Positions 1-10,080 are shown, counted from the first letter of the stretch. The stretch: 60,760 nt of DNA from Burkholderia pseudomultivorans (GCF_902499075.1 NZ_CABVPP010000048.1:1-60760), one strand, 5' to 3'. Numbers and translations: made by a program. Notes: a model not told the origin generated them from the letters alone.

Positions 1-26
1 CGTTTCTTCTTCATTGGCATATCCAT
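1..26 (-). CDS. 5' end of a probable insertion-sequence ORF (partial)
   Basis: Only the first codons are inside the window. On the minus strand an ATG at 26 reads MDMPMKKK and runs off the left edge. It has a good ribosome binding site (GAGGTG) about 8 bases upstream. A short lysine-rich start like this is common in IS3-type OrfA proteins. The 5' leader begins with TGATTTCG, compatible with the TG terminus of an IS3-family element. The family call is an inference from very little sequence; the element's identity needs the sequence to the left. Confidence 0.35.
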
Positions 27-701
<675 letters not shown>

Positions 702-1589
702 TCACAGCGCCGGCAGCAGTTCGGGCGGGTGATGCTTGAGCGTATGCCGCGCTTCGCGGAATTCGGGAAAGATCGATTCGACCGTCTGCCAGAACGCGGG
801 GCTGTGGTTCATCTCGCGCAGGTGCGACAGCTCGTGCGCGACGACGTAGTCGACGATCGACATCGGGAAATGGATCAGCCGCCAGTTCAGGCGGATCTTG
901 CCGTCGCTCGAGCAGCTGCCCCAGCGCGTCGCGGCCGATGACAGCGCAACCATCGAATAGGTGACGCCGAGCTTTTCCGCATACACGGCGAGGCGCTCGA
1001 CGAAGATCCGCTTCGCCTCGCCCTGCAGCCAGCCCTGCACGCGATCCTTGATCTGCTGCGCGTCGGCCTGAGCGGGCAGCGGCAGCGACAGCCGCTGCGC
1101 GAGGGCGTCGAACGCGACGGCGCCCGCACCGAGCGCGATCGTGATCGTCTTGCCGAGATACGGAAGCTGCGCGCCGTCGCGCCAGTCGATCTGCGGCAGC
1201 GCGCGCTGTTCGGTGCGCGTTTTCCATTCCGCGAGCTTCGCGAAGATCCAGCGCTGCTTTTCCGCGATCGCCGCTTCGATGTCGGCGAGCGTGACCCAGC
1301 GCGGTGCGGTGATCGACAGCCCGCTGCCGTCGATCGTGAAGCCGATCGTGCGGCGTGCGGAGCGCTTCAGCCGGTATTCGAGCACGCGGCTGTCGAGCGC
1401 GAGCGTGCGCACGCGCGAGCGGTCGGGCGTCGGCGCGGGATCGGGCGGCGCGGCGGGGGCGGTTTCGGGCGGAGCCGGCGGCGCGGCAGGCGCCGACGGT
1501 GCGGCGGCCGGCCCGTCGAAGAGCGGCAGGTCGAGCTGGCGATGATCGAGGGCCACGACGGCAGGTCGTGGCCGCGGACGCTTCTTCAT
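702..1589 (-). CDS. YgjP/WLM-type zinc metallopeptidase (M48-like)
   Basis: The product is about 295 residues long. The C-terminal domain carries HELSH (near residue 252) followed by LREMNHSPAFW, the HExxH-plus-His signature of the YgjP (DUF45/WLM) metallopeptidase family. The N-terminal 75 residues are rich in proline and alanine and probably unstructured. I start at the ATG at 1589 (MKKRPRP), because the longer open frame to 1688 would overlap the end of plsC by about 50 bases. It lies immediately downstream of plsC on the same strand and may be co-transcribed with it. Family membership is clear; the substrate is unknown. Confidence 0.85.
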   Translation of the reverse strand: MKKRPRPRPAVVALDHRQLDLPLFDGPAAAPSAPAAPPAPPETAPAAPPDPAPTPDRSRVRTLALDSRVLEYRLKRSARRTIGFTIDGSGLSITAPRWVTLADIEAAIAEKQRWIFAKLAEWKTRTEQRALPQIDWRDGAQLPYLGKTITIALGAGAVAFDALAQRLSLPLPAQADAQQIKDRVQGWLQGEAKRIFVERLAVYAEKLGVTYSMVALSSAATRWGSCSSDGKIRLNWRLIHFPMSIVDYVVAHELSHLREMNHSPAFWQTVESIFPEFREARHTLKHHPPELLPAL

Positions 1590-1635
1590 CAGTTCGCTTC
1601 GTTTTGTCGTACGCAACGGCTGCAATCCGGGTGTA

Positions 1636-2400
1636 TCAGACGCGCGCGGCATCGCGCGTGCCGGCATTGCCCGCTCGATCATACGCATTCGGGTCGATGC
1701 GGCGCATTTCCGCTTCGATCCATGCTTCGACCTTCGAGTTCAATACGTCGGGCGTCAGCCCGTCGACCGCGATCGGCTTGCCGATCGACACGGTGACGAC
1801 GCCCGGGAATTTCGTAAACGAGTTGCGCGGCCACACATGACCGGCATTGTGCGCGATCGGCACGACCGGCGTGCCGGTTTCGATCGCGAAGCGCGCGCCG
1901 CCCGTCTTGTACTTGCCCTGCTTGCCGACCGGCGTGCGCGTGCCTTCGGGGAACATGATGATCCATGCGCCTTCCGCGAGGCGCTTCTTGCCCTGGCGAA
2001 TCACCGAGTCGAACGCGTGCTTGCCTTCCTTGCGGTTGATGTTGACCATGTGCAGCATCCCGAGCGCCCAGCCGAAGAACGGCACGTACAGCAGCTCGCG
2101 CTTGAACACGTAGCACAGCGGCTTGGGCATCAGCGCCGGAAACGCGAGCGTCTCCCACGCGGACTGGTGTTTCGACAGCAGCACGGCCGGGCCGTCGGGC
2201 AGGTTCTCCATCCCTTCGATCCGGTAGCGGATGCCGTTCAGCCAGCGCACGACCCACAGCGTGGACTTGCACCAGCCGGCGGCCATCCAGTAGCGCGCGT
2301 CGGGGCGCATGAACGGGAACGCGATGAAGCATGCGGTCGCGTACGGCACCGTGTACAGGACGAAGTAGAGCAGCAGCAGCAGGGAGCGGATGAAGCGCAT
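1636..2400 (-). CDS. plsC: 1-acyl-sn-glycerol-3-phosphate acyltransferase
   Basis: This 254-residue inner-membrane enzyme acylates lysophosphatidate to phosphatidate in phospholipid synthesis. There is a hydrophobic N-terminal segment (residues about 5-30). The acyltransferase motif appears as KHQSAWE at 77-83; Glu replaces the usual Asp of H(X)4D, a variant seen in this family. The second motif, FPEGTRTP, is near residues 150-157. It lies 43 bases downstream of gmhB on the same strand, part of the glyQ-glyS-gmhB-plsC run typical of Burkholderia. Confidence 0.93.
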   Translation of the reverse strand: MRFIRSLLLLLYFVLYTVPYATACFIAFPFMRPDARYWMAAGWCKSTLWVVRWLNGIRYRIEGMENLPDGPAVLLSKHQSAWETLAFPALMPKPLCYVFKRELLYVPFFGWALGMLHMVNINRKEGKHAFDSVIRQGKKRLAEGAWIIMFPEGTRTPVGKQGKYKTGGARFAIETGTPVVPIAHNAGHVWPRNSFTKFPGVVTVSIGKPIAVDGLTPDVLNSKVEAWIEAEMRRIDPNAYDRAGNAGTRDAARV

Positions 2401-2443
2401 CGGCGTGAGTCTGGCAGTGGGGAGGATGCGCGCGGCGGCCGCA

Positions 2444-3007
2444 TCACTCGTGTTCGTGTGAAAGGAAGTCGAGCGCGAACGCGCGCAGGTCGTCGTGAAC
2501 CTTCGTGCCGGGCGGCAGATTGCCCGCGGCGAGCGTCTTCTTGCCCTTGCCGGTCAGCACGAGGTGCGGCTGGAAGCCGATCGCGACGCCGGCCTGCAGG
2601 TCGCGCAGCGAATCGCCGACGACCGGCGTGTGATCGGGATCGATCTCGAAGCGCTCGGCAATCATCTGCATCATGCCGGGCTTCGGCTTGCGGCAGTCGC
2701 AGTGATCCTCCGCCGTGTGCGGGCAGAAGAACACTGCGTCGATGCGCGCGCCGACCGCGGCCGCCGCGCGATGCATCTTCAGATGCATCTCGTTGAGCGT
2801 GGCCATGTCGAATAGCCCGCGACCGATGCCCGACTGGTTGGTCGCGACGACCACGCGATACCCCGCGTGGTTCAGCCGGGCGATCGCCTCGAGCGCGCCG
2901 GGCAGCGCGATCCACTCGTCGGGCGTCTTGATGAACGCGTCCGAATCGACGTTGATCACGCCGTCCCGGTCGAGGACGACGAGCTTGCGGTTGGGGCTGG
3001 TCGGCAT
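2444..3007 (-). CDS. gmhB: D-glycero-beta-D-manno-heptose-1,7-bisphosphate 7-phosphatase
   Basis: This 187-residue HAD-superfamily phosphatase removes the 7-phosphate in ADP-heptose synthesis for the LPS inner core. The catalytic DxD motif is at residues 13-15 (VLDRDGVIN). The zinc-binding loop CPHTAEDHCDCRKPKPG, with Cys-x-His and Cys-x-Cys, is typical of GmhB. VVGDS supplies a late Asp motif. It starts 10 bases after the stop of glyS, so translation is likely coupled within the glyQ-glyS-gmhB-plsC operon. Confidence 0.93.
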   Translation of the reverse strand: MPTSPNRKLVVLDRDGVINVDSDAFIKTPDEWIALPGALEAIARLNHAGYRVVVATNQSGIGRGLFDMATLNEMHLKMHRAAAAVGARIDAVFFCPHTAEDHCDCRKPKPGMMQMIAERFEIDPDHTPVVGDSLRDLQAGVAIGFQPHLVLTGKGKKTLAAGNLPPGTKVHDDLRAFALDFLSHEHE

Positions 3008-3017
3008 GATGCAGCCC

Positions 3018-5117
3018 TCAAGCGGCGAGCTTCGAGATGTCGGCGACGCAGTTCATCTGCTGGTGCAGCGCGAACAGCAGCGCGAGACGGTTCGCACGCA
3101 GCGCCGGATCCTCGGCATTGACCATCACGTCGTTGAAGAACGTGTCGACCGGTGCGCGCAGCGCGGCGAGCGCCGACAGCGCGCCCGTGTACGCGCGCGC
3201 CTCGAGCTGCGACTGCACGTGCGGCGTCACGGCCGCGAGCTGTTCGTGCAGCGCCTTCTCGGCGGCCTCGACGAGCAGCGTCGGCTGCACCGCGCCGTTG
3301 GCGGCGCCTTCCGACTTCTTCAGGATGTTCGAGATCCGCTTGTTCGCGGCCGCGAGCGCTTCGGCTTCCGCGAGACGCGTGAACTCGCGCACCGCGTCGA
3401 GGCGGGCGACGAGATCGTCGACGCGCGTCGGGTTCAGGCCCAGCACCGCGTCGACTTCGCCGGCCGAGTAGCCGCGCTCGCGCAGCAGCCCGCGCAGGCG
3501 GTCCATGAAGAACGCGAAGATCGCGTCGGTCGATTCGGCGACACCCGGCACGCCTGCGAAGCGCGCATGCGCGGTGCGCAGCAGCGACACGAGGTCGAGC
3601 GGCAGCTGTTTTTCGAGCAGCAGGCGCAGTACACCGAGCGCGTGGCGGCGCAGCGCGAACGGATCCTTCTCGCCGGTCGGCGCGAGGCCGATGCCCCAGA
3701 TGCCGACGATCGTCTCGAGCTTGTCGGCGAGCGCGACGGCGGTCGAGACCGGCGTGGTCGGCAGCGCGTCGCCGGAGAAGCGCGGCTGGTAGTGCTCGGC
3801 GCACGCGAGCGCGACGTCGTCGGGTTCGCCGTCGTGGCGCGCGTAGTACGTGCCCATCGTGCCCTGCAGTTCCGGGAACTCGCCGACCATGTCGGTCAGC
3901 AGGTCGGCCTTCGCGAGGCGTGCGGCGCGCTTCGCGTGCGCGACGTCCGCGCCGATCGCGGGCGCGATCTCGCCGGCCAGCGCCTCGATGCGCTCGACGC
4001 GCGCGAGCGCCGAACCGAGCTTGTTGTGATAGACGACGTTCGCGAGCAGCGGCACGCGCTCGGCGAGCGGCTTCTTCTTGTCCTGCTCGAAGAAGAACTT
4101 CGCGTCGGCCAGACGCGGGCGCACGACGCGCTCGTTGCCCTCGACGATCTCGCCCGGGGTTTTCGTCTCGATGTTCGACACGATCAGGAAGCGCGAGCGC
4201 AGCTTGCCGGCGATGTCGGTCAGCGCGAAGTACTTCTGGTTCGTCTGCATCGTCAGGATCAGGCATTCCTGCGGAACCTGCAGGAACTCGTCCTCGAAGC
4301 GGCACGGATAGACGACCGGCCATTCGACCAGCGACGTCACTTCGTCGAGCAGCGCGTCGGGCATCACGACGGTGTCGCCGTTCGCGTGCTCGTTCAGCTG
4401 CGTGCGGATCGTTTCGCGGCGGTCGCCGAAGTGCGCGATCACGCGGCCCTTGTCGCGCAGCGTGTCGGCATACGCGCGCGCATGCTGGATCGCGACCAGG
4501 CCGTCGGACAGGAAGCGGTGGCCGAGCGTGGTGTCGCCGGCGTCGATGCCGAACGCGGTGACGGGTACGACGCGGTCGTCGTGCAGCACCGTCAGCCGAT
4601 GCACGGGACGCACGAATTTCACGTCGGTGCCGTCCGGGCGCTGGTAGGTCATGAACTTCGGGATCGGCAGCTTCGCGAGCGTTTCGTCGAGCGCGGCCTG
4701 CAGGCCGTCCGCGAGCGTCGCGCCGGCGGCCGAATAGTTGACGAAGAACGCCTCGGCCTTGCCGTCCTGCGCGCGCTCGAGATCGGCGATCGACAGGTTC
4801 GGGTGGCCGAGCGCCGCGAGTTTCTTCGCGAGCGGCGCGGTGGGCTTGCCTTCGGCGTCGAGCGCGACCGACACGGGCAGGACCTTTTCGCGGACCTGCT
4901 TTTCCGGCGCGACGGCGCGCACGTTCTGCACGACGACCGCGAGGCGGCGCGGCGTCGCATAGCGTTCGAATACGAGTTCGCCTTCGACGAGGTCGCGCGC
5001 GGCGAGGCGTTGTGCGAGGCCTTCGGCGAATGCGTCGCCGAGGCGCGCGAGGGCCTTCGGCGGCAGCTCTTCGGTCAGCAGTTCGACGAGCAGGGGGGCG
5101 GGATGATTGTGCGTCAT
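3018..5117 (-). CDS. glyS: Glycyl-tRNA synthetase beta subunit
   Basis: This 699-residue protein is full length for the bacterial beta chain (about 690). With GlyQ it forms the alpha2beta2 enzyme that charges tRNA-Gly; the beta subunit carries the tRNA-binding part. The N-terminus ([15 protein letters not shown]) and the HD-like and anticodon-binding regions match the family. It starts 22 bases downstream of glyQ. A large open frame on the opposite strand across the gene is a GC-bias shadow. Confidence 0.96.
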   Translation of the reverse strand: MTHNHPAPLLVELLTEELPPKALARLGDAFAEGLAQRLAARDLVEGELVFERYATPRRLAVVVQNVRAVAPEKQVREKVLPVSVALDAEGKPTAPLAKKLAALGHPNLSIADLERAQDGKAEAFFVNYSAAGATLADGLQAALDETLAKLPIPKFMTYQRPDGTDVKFVRPVHRLTVLHDDRVVPVTAFGIDAGDTTLGHRFLSDGLVAIQHARAYADTLRDKGRVIAHFGDRRETIRTQLNEHANGDTVVMPDALLDEVTSLVEWPVVYPCRFEDEFLQVPQECLILTMQTNQKYFALTDIAGKLRSRFLIVSNIETKTPGEIVEGNERVVRPRLADAKFFFEQDKKKPLAERVPLLANVVYHNKLGSALARVERIEALAGEIAPAIGADVAHAKRAARLAKADLLTDMVGEFPELQGTMGTYYARHDGEPDDVALACAEHYQPRFSGDALPTTPVSTAVALADKLETIVGIWGIGLAPTGEKDPFALRRHALGVLRLLLEKQLPLDLVSLLRTAHARFAGVPGVAESTDAIFAFFMDRLRGLLRERGYSAGEVDAVLGLNPTRVDDLVARLDAVREFTRLAEAEALAAANKRISNILKKSEGAANGAVQPTLLVEAAEKALHEQLAAVTPHVQSQLEARAYTGALSALAALRAPVDTFFNDVMVNAEDPALRANRLALLFALHQQMNCVADISKLAA

Positions 5118-5139
5118 GATGTGAGGAAATCCGGTCTCG

Positions 5140-6144
5140 TCAGTCCTGATCGATCTTGCGTTCGACCTTCAGCGGCGGCGCCCATGCCGGCTGCGCGGCG
5201 TCCTGGGCGTCGGTGGTGAGGCCCGGCACGCCCGGCGGGTTGCCGAGCATCGGGAAGCCGAGCTTCTCGCGCGAGTCGTAGTAAGCCTGCGCGACGAGAC
5301 GCGACAGCGCGCGGATGCGGCCGATGTACGCCGCGCGCTCGGTCACCGAGATCGCGCCGCGCGCATCGAGCAGGTTGAACGTATGGCCGGCCTTCAGCAC
5401 GAGTTCGTACGCGGGCAGCGCGAGCTGCGCGTCGATCATCTTCTTCGCTTCCGCTTCGTAGCTGTTGAAGAACGTGAACAGCAGGTCGACGTTCGCATGC
5501 TCGAAGTTGTAGGTCGACTGCTCGACCTCGTTCTGGTGATACACGTCGCCGTACGTGAGGCGGCGGATCTCGGGGCCGTTCGGGCCCTGCTCCTCCCACT
5601 CGGTCCAGATCAGGTCGTAGACGTTCTCGACCTTCTGCAGGTACATCGCGAGACGCTCGAGGCCGTAGGTGATTTCGCCGAGCACCGGCTTGCATTCGAG
5701 GCCGCCGACTTCCTGGAAGTACGTGAACTGCGTGACTTCCATGCCGTTGAGCCACACTTCCCAGCCGAGGCCCCACGCGCCGAGCGTCGGGTTTTCCCAG
5801 TCGTCCTCGACGAAGCGCACGTCGTTCTGCTTCAGGTCGAAGCCGAGCGCTTCCAGCGAGCCGAGGTACAGGTCGAGGATGTTTTCCGGCGCCGGCTTGA
5901 GCACGACCTGGTACTGGTAGTAGTGCTGCAGGCGGTTCGGGTTCTCGCCGTAGCGGCCGTCCTTCGGGCGGCGCGACGGCTGCACGTACGCGGCGCGCCA
6001 CGGCTCGGGGCCGACCGCGCGCAGGAACGTGTGGACGTGCGAGGTGCCCGCGCCGACTTCCATGTCGATGGGCTGGAGCAGAGCGCAACCCTGCTTGTCC
6101 CAGTAGGACTGCAGCGTCAGGATGATTTGCTGAAACGTAAGCAT
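5140..6144 (-). CDS. glyQ: Glycyl-tRNA synthetase alpha subunit
   Basis: This 334-residue protein is the catalytic class II core of the tetrameric glycyl-tRNA synthetase. The start at 6144 gives the conserved N-terminus [16 protein letters not shown] and family signatures such as [16 protein letters not shown] and [19 protein letters not shown]. Longer in-frame extension to 6708 reads as low-quality sequence and is rejected. It is the first gene of the glyQ-glyS-gmhB-plsC run; the promoter must lie in the 6145-6448 interval, which it shares with the divergent TPR gene. Confidence 0.96.
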   Translation of the reverse strand: MLTFQQIILTLQSYWDKQGCALLQPIDMEVGAGTSHVHTFLRAVGPEPWRAAYVQPSRRPKDGRYGENPNRLQHYYQYQVVLKPAPENILDLYLGSLEALGFDLKQNDVRFVEDDWENPTLGAWGLGWEVWLNGMEVTQFTYFQEVGGLECKPVLGEITYGLERLAMYLQKVENVYDLIWTEWEEQGPNGPEIRRLTYGDVYHQNEVEQSTYNFEHANVDLLFTFFNSYEAEAKKMIDAQLALPAYELVLKAGHTFNLLDARGAISVTERAAYIGRIRALSRLVAQAYYDSREKLGFPMLGNPPGVPGLTTDAQDAAQPAWAPPLKVERKIDQD

Positions 6145-6448
6145 GAAGAGCCTTCGTGGCGCTGGCGCTCCGTTGCGGGCGGCGTTCCGGGCCAGGCCCG
6201 GGGGTGCGGCTCGCGCGGCGGCGCGGCTTGTTAGTGTGCTGAAACGCGCAATTTTACCGGATCGGCGCGCGGATGCGGCCGGAACGCTGCCGACCGGGCC
6301 GTCGACCCGTTCCGGCGCGGTGTTGCGTGCGTCCGGCGGCGTGCGGTTCGGCGCTGCGTGAACAGGCGGCGCGATAGGCGTCGCGCGGACGTTAAGATGC
6401 GCGTATTGCGATATGCGCGCCGCGCGCCCGACTACCGATTCCGACCGC
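6145..6448. other. Divergent promoter region between glyQ and the TPR gene
   Basis: These 304 bases separate glyQ (minus) from the TPR gene (plus). No gene is convincing here. There is a small AT-richer patch around 6248-6258 (GCAATTTTACC) that could belong to the glyQ promoter. I see no strong dyad or leader motif, so tRNA-box style control is not indicated. Confidence 0.4.
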
Positions 6449-8080
6449 ATGGACGATTCCGACGATCTTCTGATTCCGCTGTTGCCGCCGCTGCTGGCGC
6501 TGCTCGAACGGGCCGCTGACGCGCAGTCGCGCGGCGAGCACGACGCGAGCGCACTGTGGCTCGCGGCCGCCGCCCATCTGCACGGGGTCGACGCGGATGC
6601 GCTCGTGCAGCTGACCGCCGCGCTGGTCGCGCGGCAGCGCACGGCCGACGCGGCGACGCTCGCCGAATGCGCGGCGCGCTTGCTGCCGGGCGCCGCGGTG
6701 CGCTTCAACCACGGTTACGCGCTGCAGATGGCCGGCCGCCACGCGGACGCCGTCGCGCCGTACCGCGCGGCGCTCGCGATCGAGCCCGACTGGCCGTCGC
6801 TGCGCAACAACCTCGCGATCGCGCTGCGGCTGTCGGGCGGCGAGCGCGGCGAGGAGATCGCGTTGCTCGAGGCGGCCGTGCAAGCGGATGCGCGCGACGT
6901 GCAGGCGTGGATCAACCTGGTCGTCGCGCGGCTCGCGACGCGCGATCTGGACGGCGCGCTCGCGAGCGCGGCGCGGCTCGTCGAGCTCGCGCCCGACAAC
7001 GCGCTGGCGATGAACAACGTCGCGATGGCGATGAAGGAGGCGCAGCGCTGGGACGAGGCCGAACGCTACGCGGCGCGCGCGTGCGAACTGGCGCCCGACG
7101 ATGCGTCGTTTCGCTTCAACCTCGCGATCATCCGGCTCGTGCGCGGCGATTACGCGGCCGGCTGGCGCGGCCACGAAGCGCGCTGGGACGGCGCGGGCGA
7201 ACTGCGCGGCCGCCGCCCGGCGCTGCCGGGCCCGCGCTGGCAAGGCGAGCCGCTGCAGGACAAGACGCTGCTGCTGTGGGGCGAGCAGGGCCTCGGCGAC
7301 GTGCTGCAGTTCTGCCGCTTCGTCGCGCCGCTTGCCGAACGCGTGCACCGCGAGGGCGGCCGGCTCGCGTGGAATACCTTCCCGCAGGTCGGCACGCTGC
7401 TGCAGCGCAGCCTCGGCGCGCATGCGGACGCGTTCAGCGCGGGCGGCGACATCGACGCGCTTCCCGCGTTCGACTACGAAGTGCCGCTGATCGGGCTGCC
7501 GTTGATGCTCGGCATGGAACGGGACACGCTCGCGTCGTCGGTGCCGTACCTGCGGGCCGATGCGGGCGCAATCGACGCGTGGCGCGCGCGGCTCGCGGGC
7601 GAGCGGCGGCTGAAGGTCGGCCTCGTGTGGACGGGCAGCGCGGGGCATCAGCGCAATCCGTTCCGGCGCGTCGGGCTCGACCGGTACGCGGACGCGTTTC
7701 ACGCGATCGACGGCGTGGCGTTCTACTCGCTGCAGCCGGGGGCGGATGCGGACGTCGCGGCCGCGCGCGCGGCCGGTTTCGCGATCGAGGACTGCACGGC
7801 GCAATGGCGCAGCTTCGACGATACGGCCGCCTTTATCGGCGCGCTGGATCTCGTGATCACCGTTTGCACGTCGGTCGCGCATCTGGCCGGTGCGCTCGGC
7901 GCGCGAACCTGGGTGCTGCTCGACGTGAATCCGCACTGGCCGTGGCTGCTCGAGCGCAGCGACAGTCCGTGGTATCCGACGGCGACGTTGTATCGGCAGC
8001 CGACGTTCGGGGCATGGGAACCGGTGATGCAGGCGGTTGTGCGCGACCTGCGCGGCCTGGTCGCAGCGCGGGGCGGTTAG
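6449..8080 (+). CDS. TPR protein with GT9/GT41-like C-terminal domain
   Basis: The product is about 543 residues. The N-terminal half contains several tetratricopeptide repeats (for example [24 protein letters not shown] and [24 protein letters not shown]-type helices). The C-terminal half resembles the glycosyltransferase-like domain often fused to such TPRs: [25 protein letters not shown], and a late block [17 protein letters not shown] followed by [14 protein letters not shown] start at 6413 is possible, but MDDSDD at 6449 begins the recognisable protein. Family members are implicated in protein or glycan modification; the substrate cannot be read from the sequence. Confidence 0.8.
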   Translation: MDDSDDLLIPLLPPLLALLERAADAQSRGEHDASALWLAAAAHLHGVDADALVQLTAALVARQRTADAATLAECAARLLPGAAVRFNHGYALQMAGRHADAVAPYRAALAIEPDWPSLRNNLAIALRLSGGERGEEIALLEAAVQADARDVQAWINLVVARLATRDLDGALASAARLVELAPDNALAMNNVAMAMKEAQRWDEAERYAARACELAPDDASFRFNLAIIRLVRGDYAAGWRGHEARWDGAGELRGRRPALPGPRWQGEPLQDKTLLLWGEQGLGDVLQFCRFVAPLAERVHREGGRLAWNTFPQVGTLLQRSLGAHADAFSAGGDIDALPAFDYEVPLIGLPLMLGMERDTLASSVPYLRADAGAIDAWRARLAGERRLKVGLVWTGSAGHQRNPFRRVGLDRYADAFHAIDGVAFYSLQPGADADVAAARAAGFAIEDCTAQWRSFDDTAAFIGALDLVITVCTSVAHLAGALGARTWVLLDVNPHWPWLLERSDSPWYPTATLYRQPTFGAWEPVMQAVVRDLRGLVAARGG

Positions 8081-8123
8081 CTGATTCCGTTGGCGTTTTG
8101 CGTGAAATGCATCGTCCGGGCTC

Positions 8124-8450
8124 TCAAAGCAGGCGGCCTACGTAAGGTTCAAGATAAAGCAGCCCGGTGAGCAGGGTTCCGATGCCGAGCGAGAGAGCCC
8201 ATTTCCTTCGCGACCAACGGTGATAGGCCAGCGCATTGAGCAGGCCGAAGAGCAGGGCCGGGGCGAGCAAATAGGCAAGAAGCAACGTCCCTGCCCACCA
8301 CCGGATCGGGCAGTGGCCGAGTTCGTGGCAGCCGTGTGATGCGGGCGCCCGGACCTCCGGCCACTCGATGCGGCTGTGTGTGTAAAGAAAAAACCAGGTC
8401 AGCAGAAGGCCGTAGAGAATCCCGAGCAGAAAGATCGCGAATCGCCTCAC
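8124..8450 (-). CDS. Small multipass membrane protein, candidate immunity protein to Tae4
   Basis: This frame encodes 108 residues with about three hydrophobic segments (residues about 4-23, 52-75 and 87-105). Two cysteines occur in the loop between the first two (GCHELGHC). The start is a GTG whose bases overlap the TGA stop of the amidase gene (GTGA), a classic coupled arrangement that strongly supports it as real. I do not recognise the family. Known Tai4 immunity proteins are secreted soluble proteins of similar size, so a membrane protein in this slot is unusual. Immunity function is inferred only from position and size. Confidence 0.6.
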   Translation of the reverse strand: MRRFAIFLLGILYGLLLTWFFLYTHSRIEWPEVRAPASHGCHELGHCPIRWWAGTLLLAYLLAPALLFGLLNALAYHRWSRRKWALSLGIGTLLTGLLYLEPYVGRLL

Positions 8451-9076
8451 CTGATTTCCCAAAATAGAATCGATTTCGCATTGCCGAGATCTGAATAGCT
8501 GGCTTCTCGCAGGATATTTGCGCCCTGTCGGAACGACGACATGCCGAGAGAGCGTCCAATTACCGAGAAACCGCTCCAGAAACCGGTAATCGGCATTCGT
8601 GAGCCGTTCCATAGATCGATGTGTCCACCGCTGGCATTGGCGTCGCTTTCTCCGTCGCGAGTCCAGTAACCATCGAACATCACAATGCCGGTGCGGCCCT
8701 TGATCCGCGACTCCCAATTCGGTCCGGTGATGTTCTCTGTTGCACCCAGACCTGCGAAAGGCTGGAGTTTCAACCACGCGCCAAGCTCATTGGCGCGCGT
8801 AGCCGTCGCCTTTCCGTTCAGCAGGATTCGCCCGATACTGGGTTGGCCGCCAAGCGGTTTGACCAGCTTCGATGAAAACGACGTCATCTCAACGCCGACG
8901 CGATGAAGGGCGACGCTCAGGCGAATCGCACATTGATTGGTATAGGCGGGATCGTCATACGGGTTATGGGACGGATAGGCGTTCCATAGCTCGTCGAATC
9001 CTACTGCCCTGAGTTGCACTACCCTGATGGAATGGGGTGTCGTGTTGGTTCTTACTTTTGTCGGGTCGTTTGGCAT
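8447..9076 (-). CDS. tae4: Type VI secretion amidase effector Tae4
   Basis: This 209-residue protein belongs to the Tae4 family of T6SS effectors, DL-endopeptidases/amidases that cut peptidoglycan stem peptides in a competitor's periplasm. The catalytic Cys49 lies in NQCAIRLSVAL and His152 in GGHIDLWNGSR, with Asp154 following; FDELWNAYP near residue 27 is also typical. Family members are usually about 160-170 residues, so the C-terminal tail of about 45 residues is an extension. The start at 9076 overlaps the end of the PAAR gene by 25 bases, and the stop overlaps the next gene. The region is clearly AT-richer than its neighbours, suggesting transfer. Confidence 0.88.
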   Translation of the reverse strand: MPNDPTKVRTNTTPHSIRVVQLRAVGFDELWNAYPSHNPYDDPAYTNQCAIRLSVALHRVGVEMTSFSSKLVKPLGGQPSIGRILLNGKATATRANELGAWLKLQPFAGLGATENITGPNWESRIKGRTGIVMFDGYWTRDGESDANASGGHIDLWNGSRMPITGFWSGFSVIGRSLGMSSFRQGANILREASYSDLGNAKSILFWEIR

Positions 9077-9672
9077 GACGGCCAGTCCTTATGTGCAAGA
9101 GCATCTTCACCCCAGTAAATTGTGTAGCTATCGGCTGCGCTGGATTCGATCCGCGGCAACGTGCCATTTGTGTTGGTGCGCCCGGCCTGGACGTGGCCAC
9201 CGCTCGTTTCGATCAGATACGGATAGTTTTGCGGCAGCGTGGTGAGTATGCTGGCTCGCACCTGTTCGTCATACATAGCCCGGACGTCCGGCCGTGCTGA
9301 GGGGGCGAGCCTGGCGCCCTCGGTGCCTGTGGCCGGGGCGCGGGCTTCTCCCGCCACTGGCGCTGACGCGTCGTGCGATCCGACGATCATCTTCATGCCA
9401 CGCTCGGCGTGGAAAACAGGTGGGGGATTGCAACCGCAGACATTGATATCACCGCTCAACGCCCACTGCTGGCCGTTGGGTGCCGTGCCGTTCCGACGTG
9501 GTCCTCTCGGCGCGATAAATCCCTCCTGCTTGCAGGCAGTGCAGTAGGTTTTCATGTAAAGCGTCGCGATCTGCACCGTTGGTGGCGGGTTCGAACAGGT
9601 CACGCTATCGAGACCTTCGAGGATCACAGCATGTCCGGCTCGGTCTCCTCTGGCGAGAAAGTAGCGGATCAT
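9052..9672 (-). CDS. PAAR-domain T6SS spike-tip protein
   Basis: This is a 206-residue PAAR-type protein. The N-terminal 95 residues (MIRYFLARGDRAGHAVILEG, then the Cys-containing TYCTACKQEG and NVCGCNPPP region) match PAAR repeats that cap the VgrG spike. A linker of Ala/Pro/Gly follows. The C-terminal segment (YPYLIETSGGHVQAGRTN, then YTIYWGEDALAH) is a small conserved-looking domain that may bind cargo. The ATG at 9672 begins the PAAR homology; the frame upstream to 9906 is unrelated. It is the first gene of a PAAR-Tae4-membrane protein unit, with overlapping ends that imply one transcript. Confidence 0.8.
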   Translation of the reverse strand: MIRYFLARGDRAGHAVILEGLDSVTCSNPPPTVQIATLYMKTYCTACKQEGFIAPRGPRRNGTAPNGQQWALSGDINVCGCNPPPVFHAERGMKMIVGSHDASAPVAGEARAPATGTEGARLAPSARPDVRAMYDEQVRASILTTLPQNYPYLIETSGGHVQAGRTNTNGTLPRIESSAADSYTIYWGEDALAHKDWPSCQTTRQK

Positions 9673-10048
9673 GCTGCCTCGCTTTCGCGCAAGTGCGCGG
9701 CGATCCGGCTGACGTGACCGACCGCAGGCCCAGGGAGGGGCGAACGGGTCGTGCCAACGATCGAGCGGCCGTCGCGCGCGGGGTGCCAACTGGCGGGTGC
9801 AGCGAGACGAACGGGTGCCTTCAGCGTGTGATTCATTCAAATTCCCCCTTTTTCGCGTCGACGAATCGACGACGATCGCGTCGTGCAAAATTTGCACGGA
9901 CGGCAAGGGAGAATCAATTAGACGAGTTCGAAATTGGCGCGGGCTAGTGTGGTGCCAGGCGTTACCGGTCGTGGGGAAGGGAAAGACGTGTGTCGTTTGT
10001 CCGCAGCGGACTGGCCGGTCTCATCGAGATCGGCCAGCGAAACTTTCA
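9673..10048. other. Non-coding interval upstream of the T6SS module
   Basis: This stretch holds the presumed promoter of the minus-strand PAAR-tae4 unit. It includes an AT-richer patch around 9836-9930 with poly-C and poly-T runs that contrasts with the surrounding GC-rich DNA. Open frames here are short and lack family features. I see no direct repeats or integrase remnant that would define the edge of an inserted segment. Confidence 0.4.
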
Positions 10049-10080
10049 CGCGGTAGCGCGGTGCGCGCCGCGCTACCGCG
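10049..10080 (-). terminator. Hairpin terminator of the corC-lnt transcript
   Basis: A perfect 13-base inverted repeat (CGCGGTAGCGCGG at 10049-10061 with its complement at 10068-10080, 6-base loop) lies 20 bases past the lnt stop. On the minus strand it is followed by TGAAAGTTT rather than a clean U-tract, so termination may be weak or bidirectional. Confidence 0.6.

Noticed and set aside
2715-5219. Long plus-strand open frame opposite glyS and gmhB
   Set aside because: It is the antisense shadow of strongly supported minus-strand genes in GC-rich DNA and reads as Arg/Glu/Ala-rich sequence with no family features.
5140-6708. Extended form of glyQ with 188 extra N-terminal residues
   Set aside because: The extension has no family match and crosses the start of the divergent gene; the ATG at 6144 begins the conserved GlyQ sequence.
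8124-8777. Longer form of the small membrane protein gene
   Set aside because: The extra part lies in an alternative frame over tae4; the GTG at 8450 overlapping the tae4 stop is the natural coupled start.
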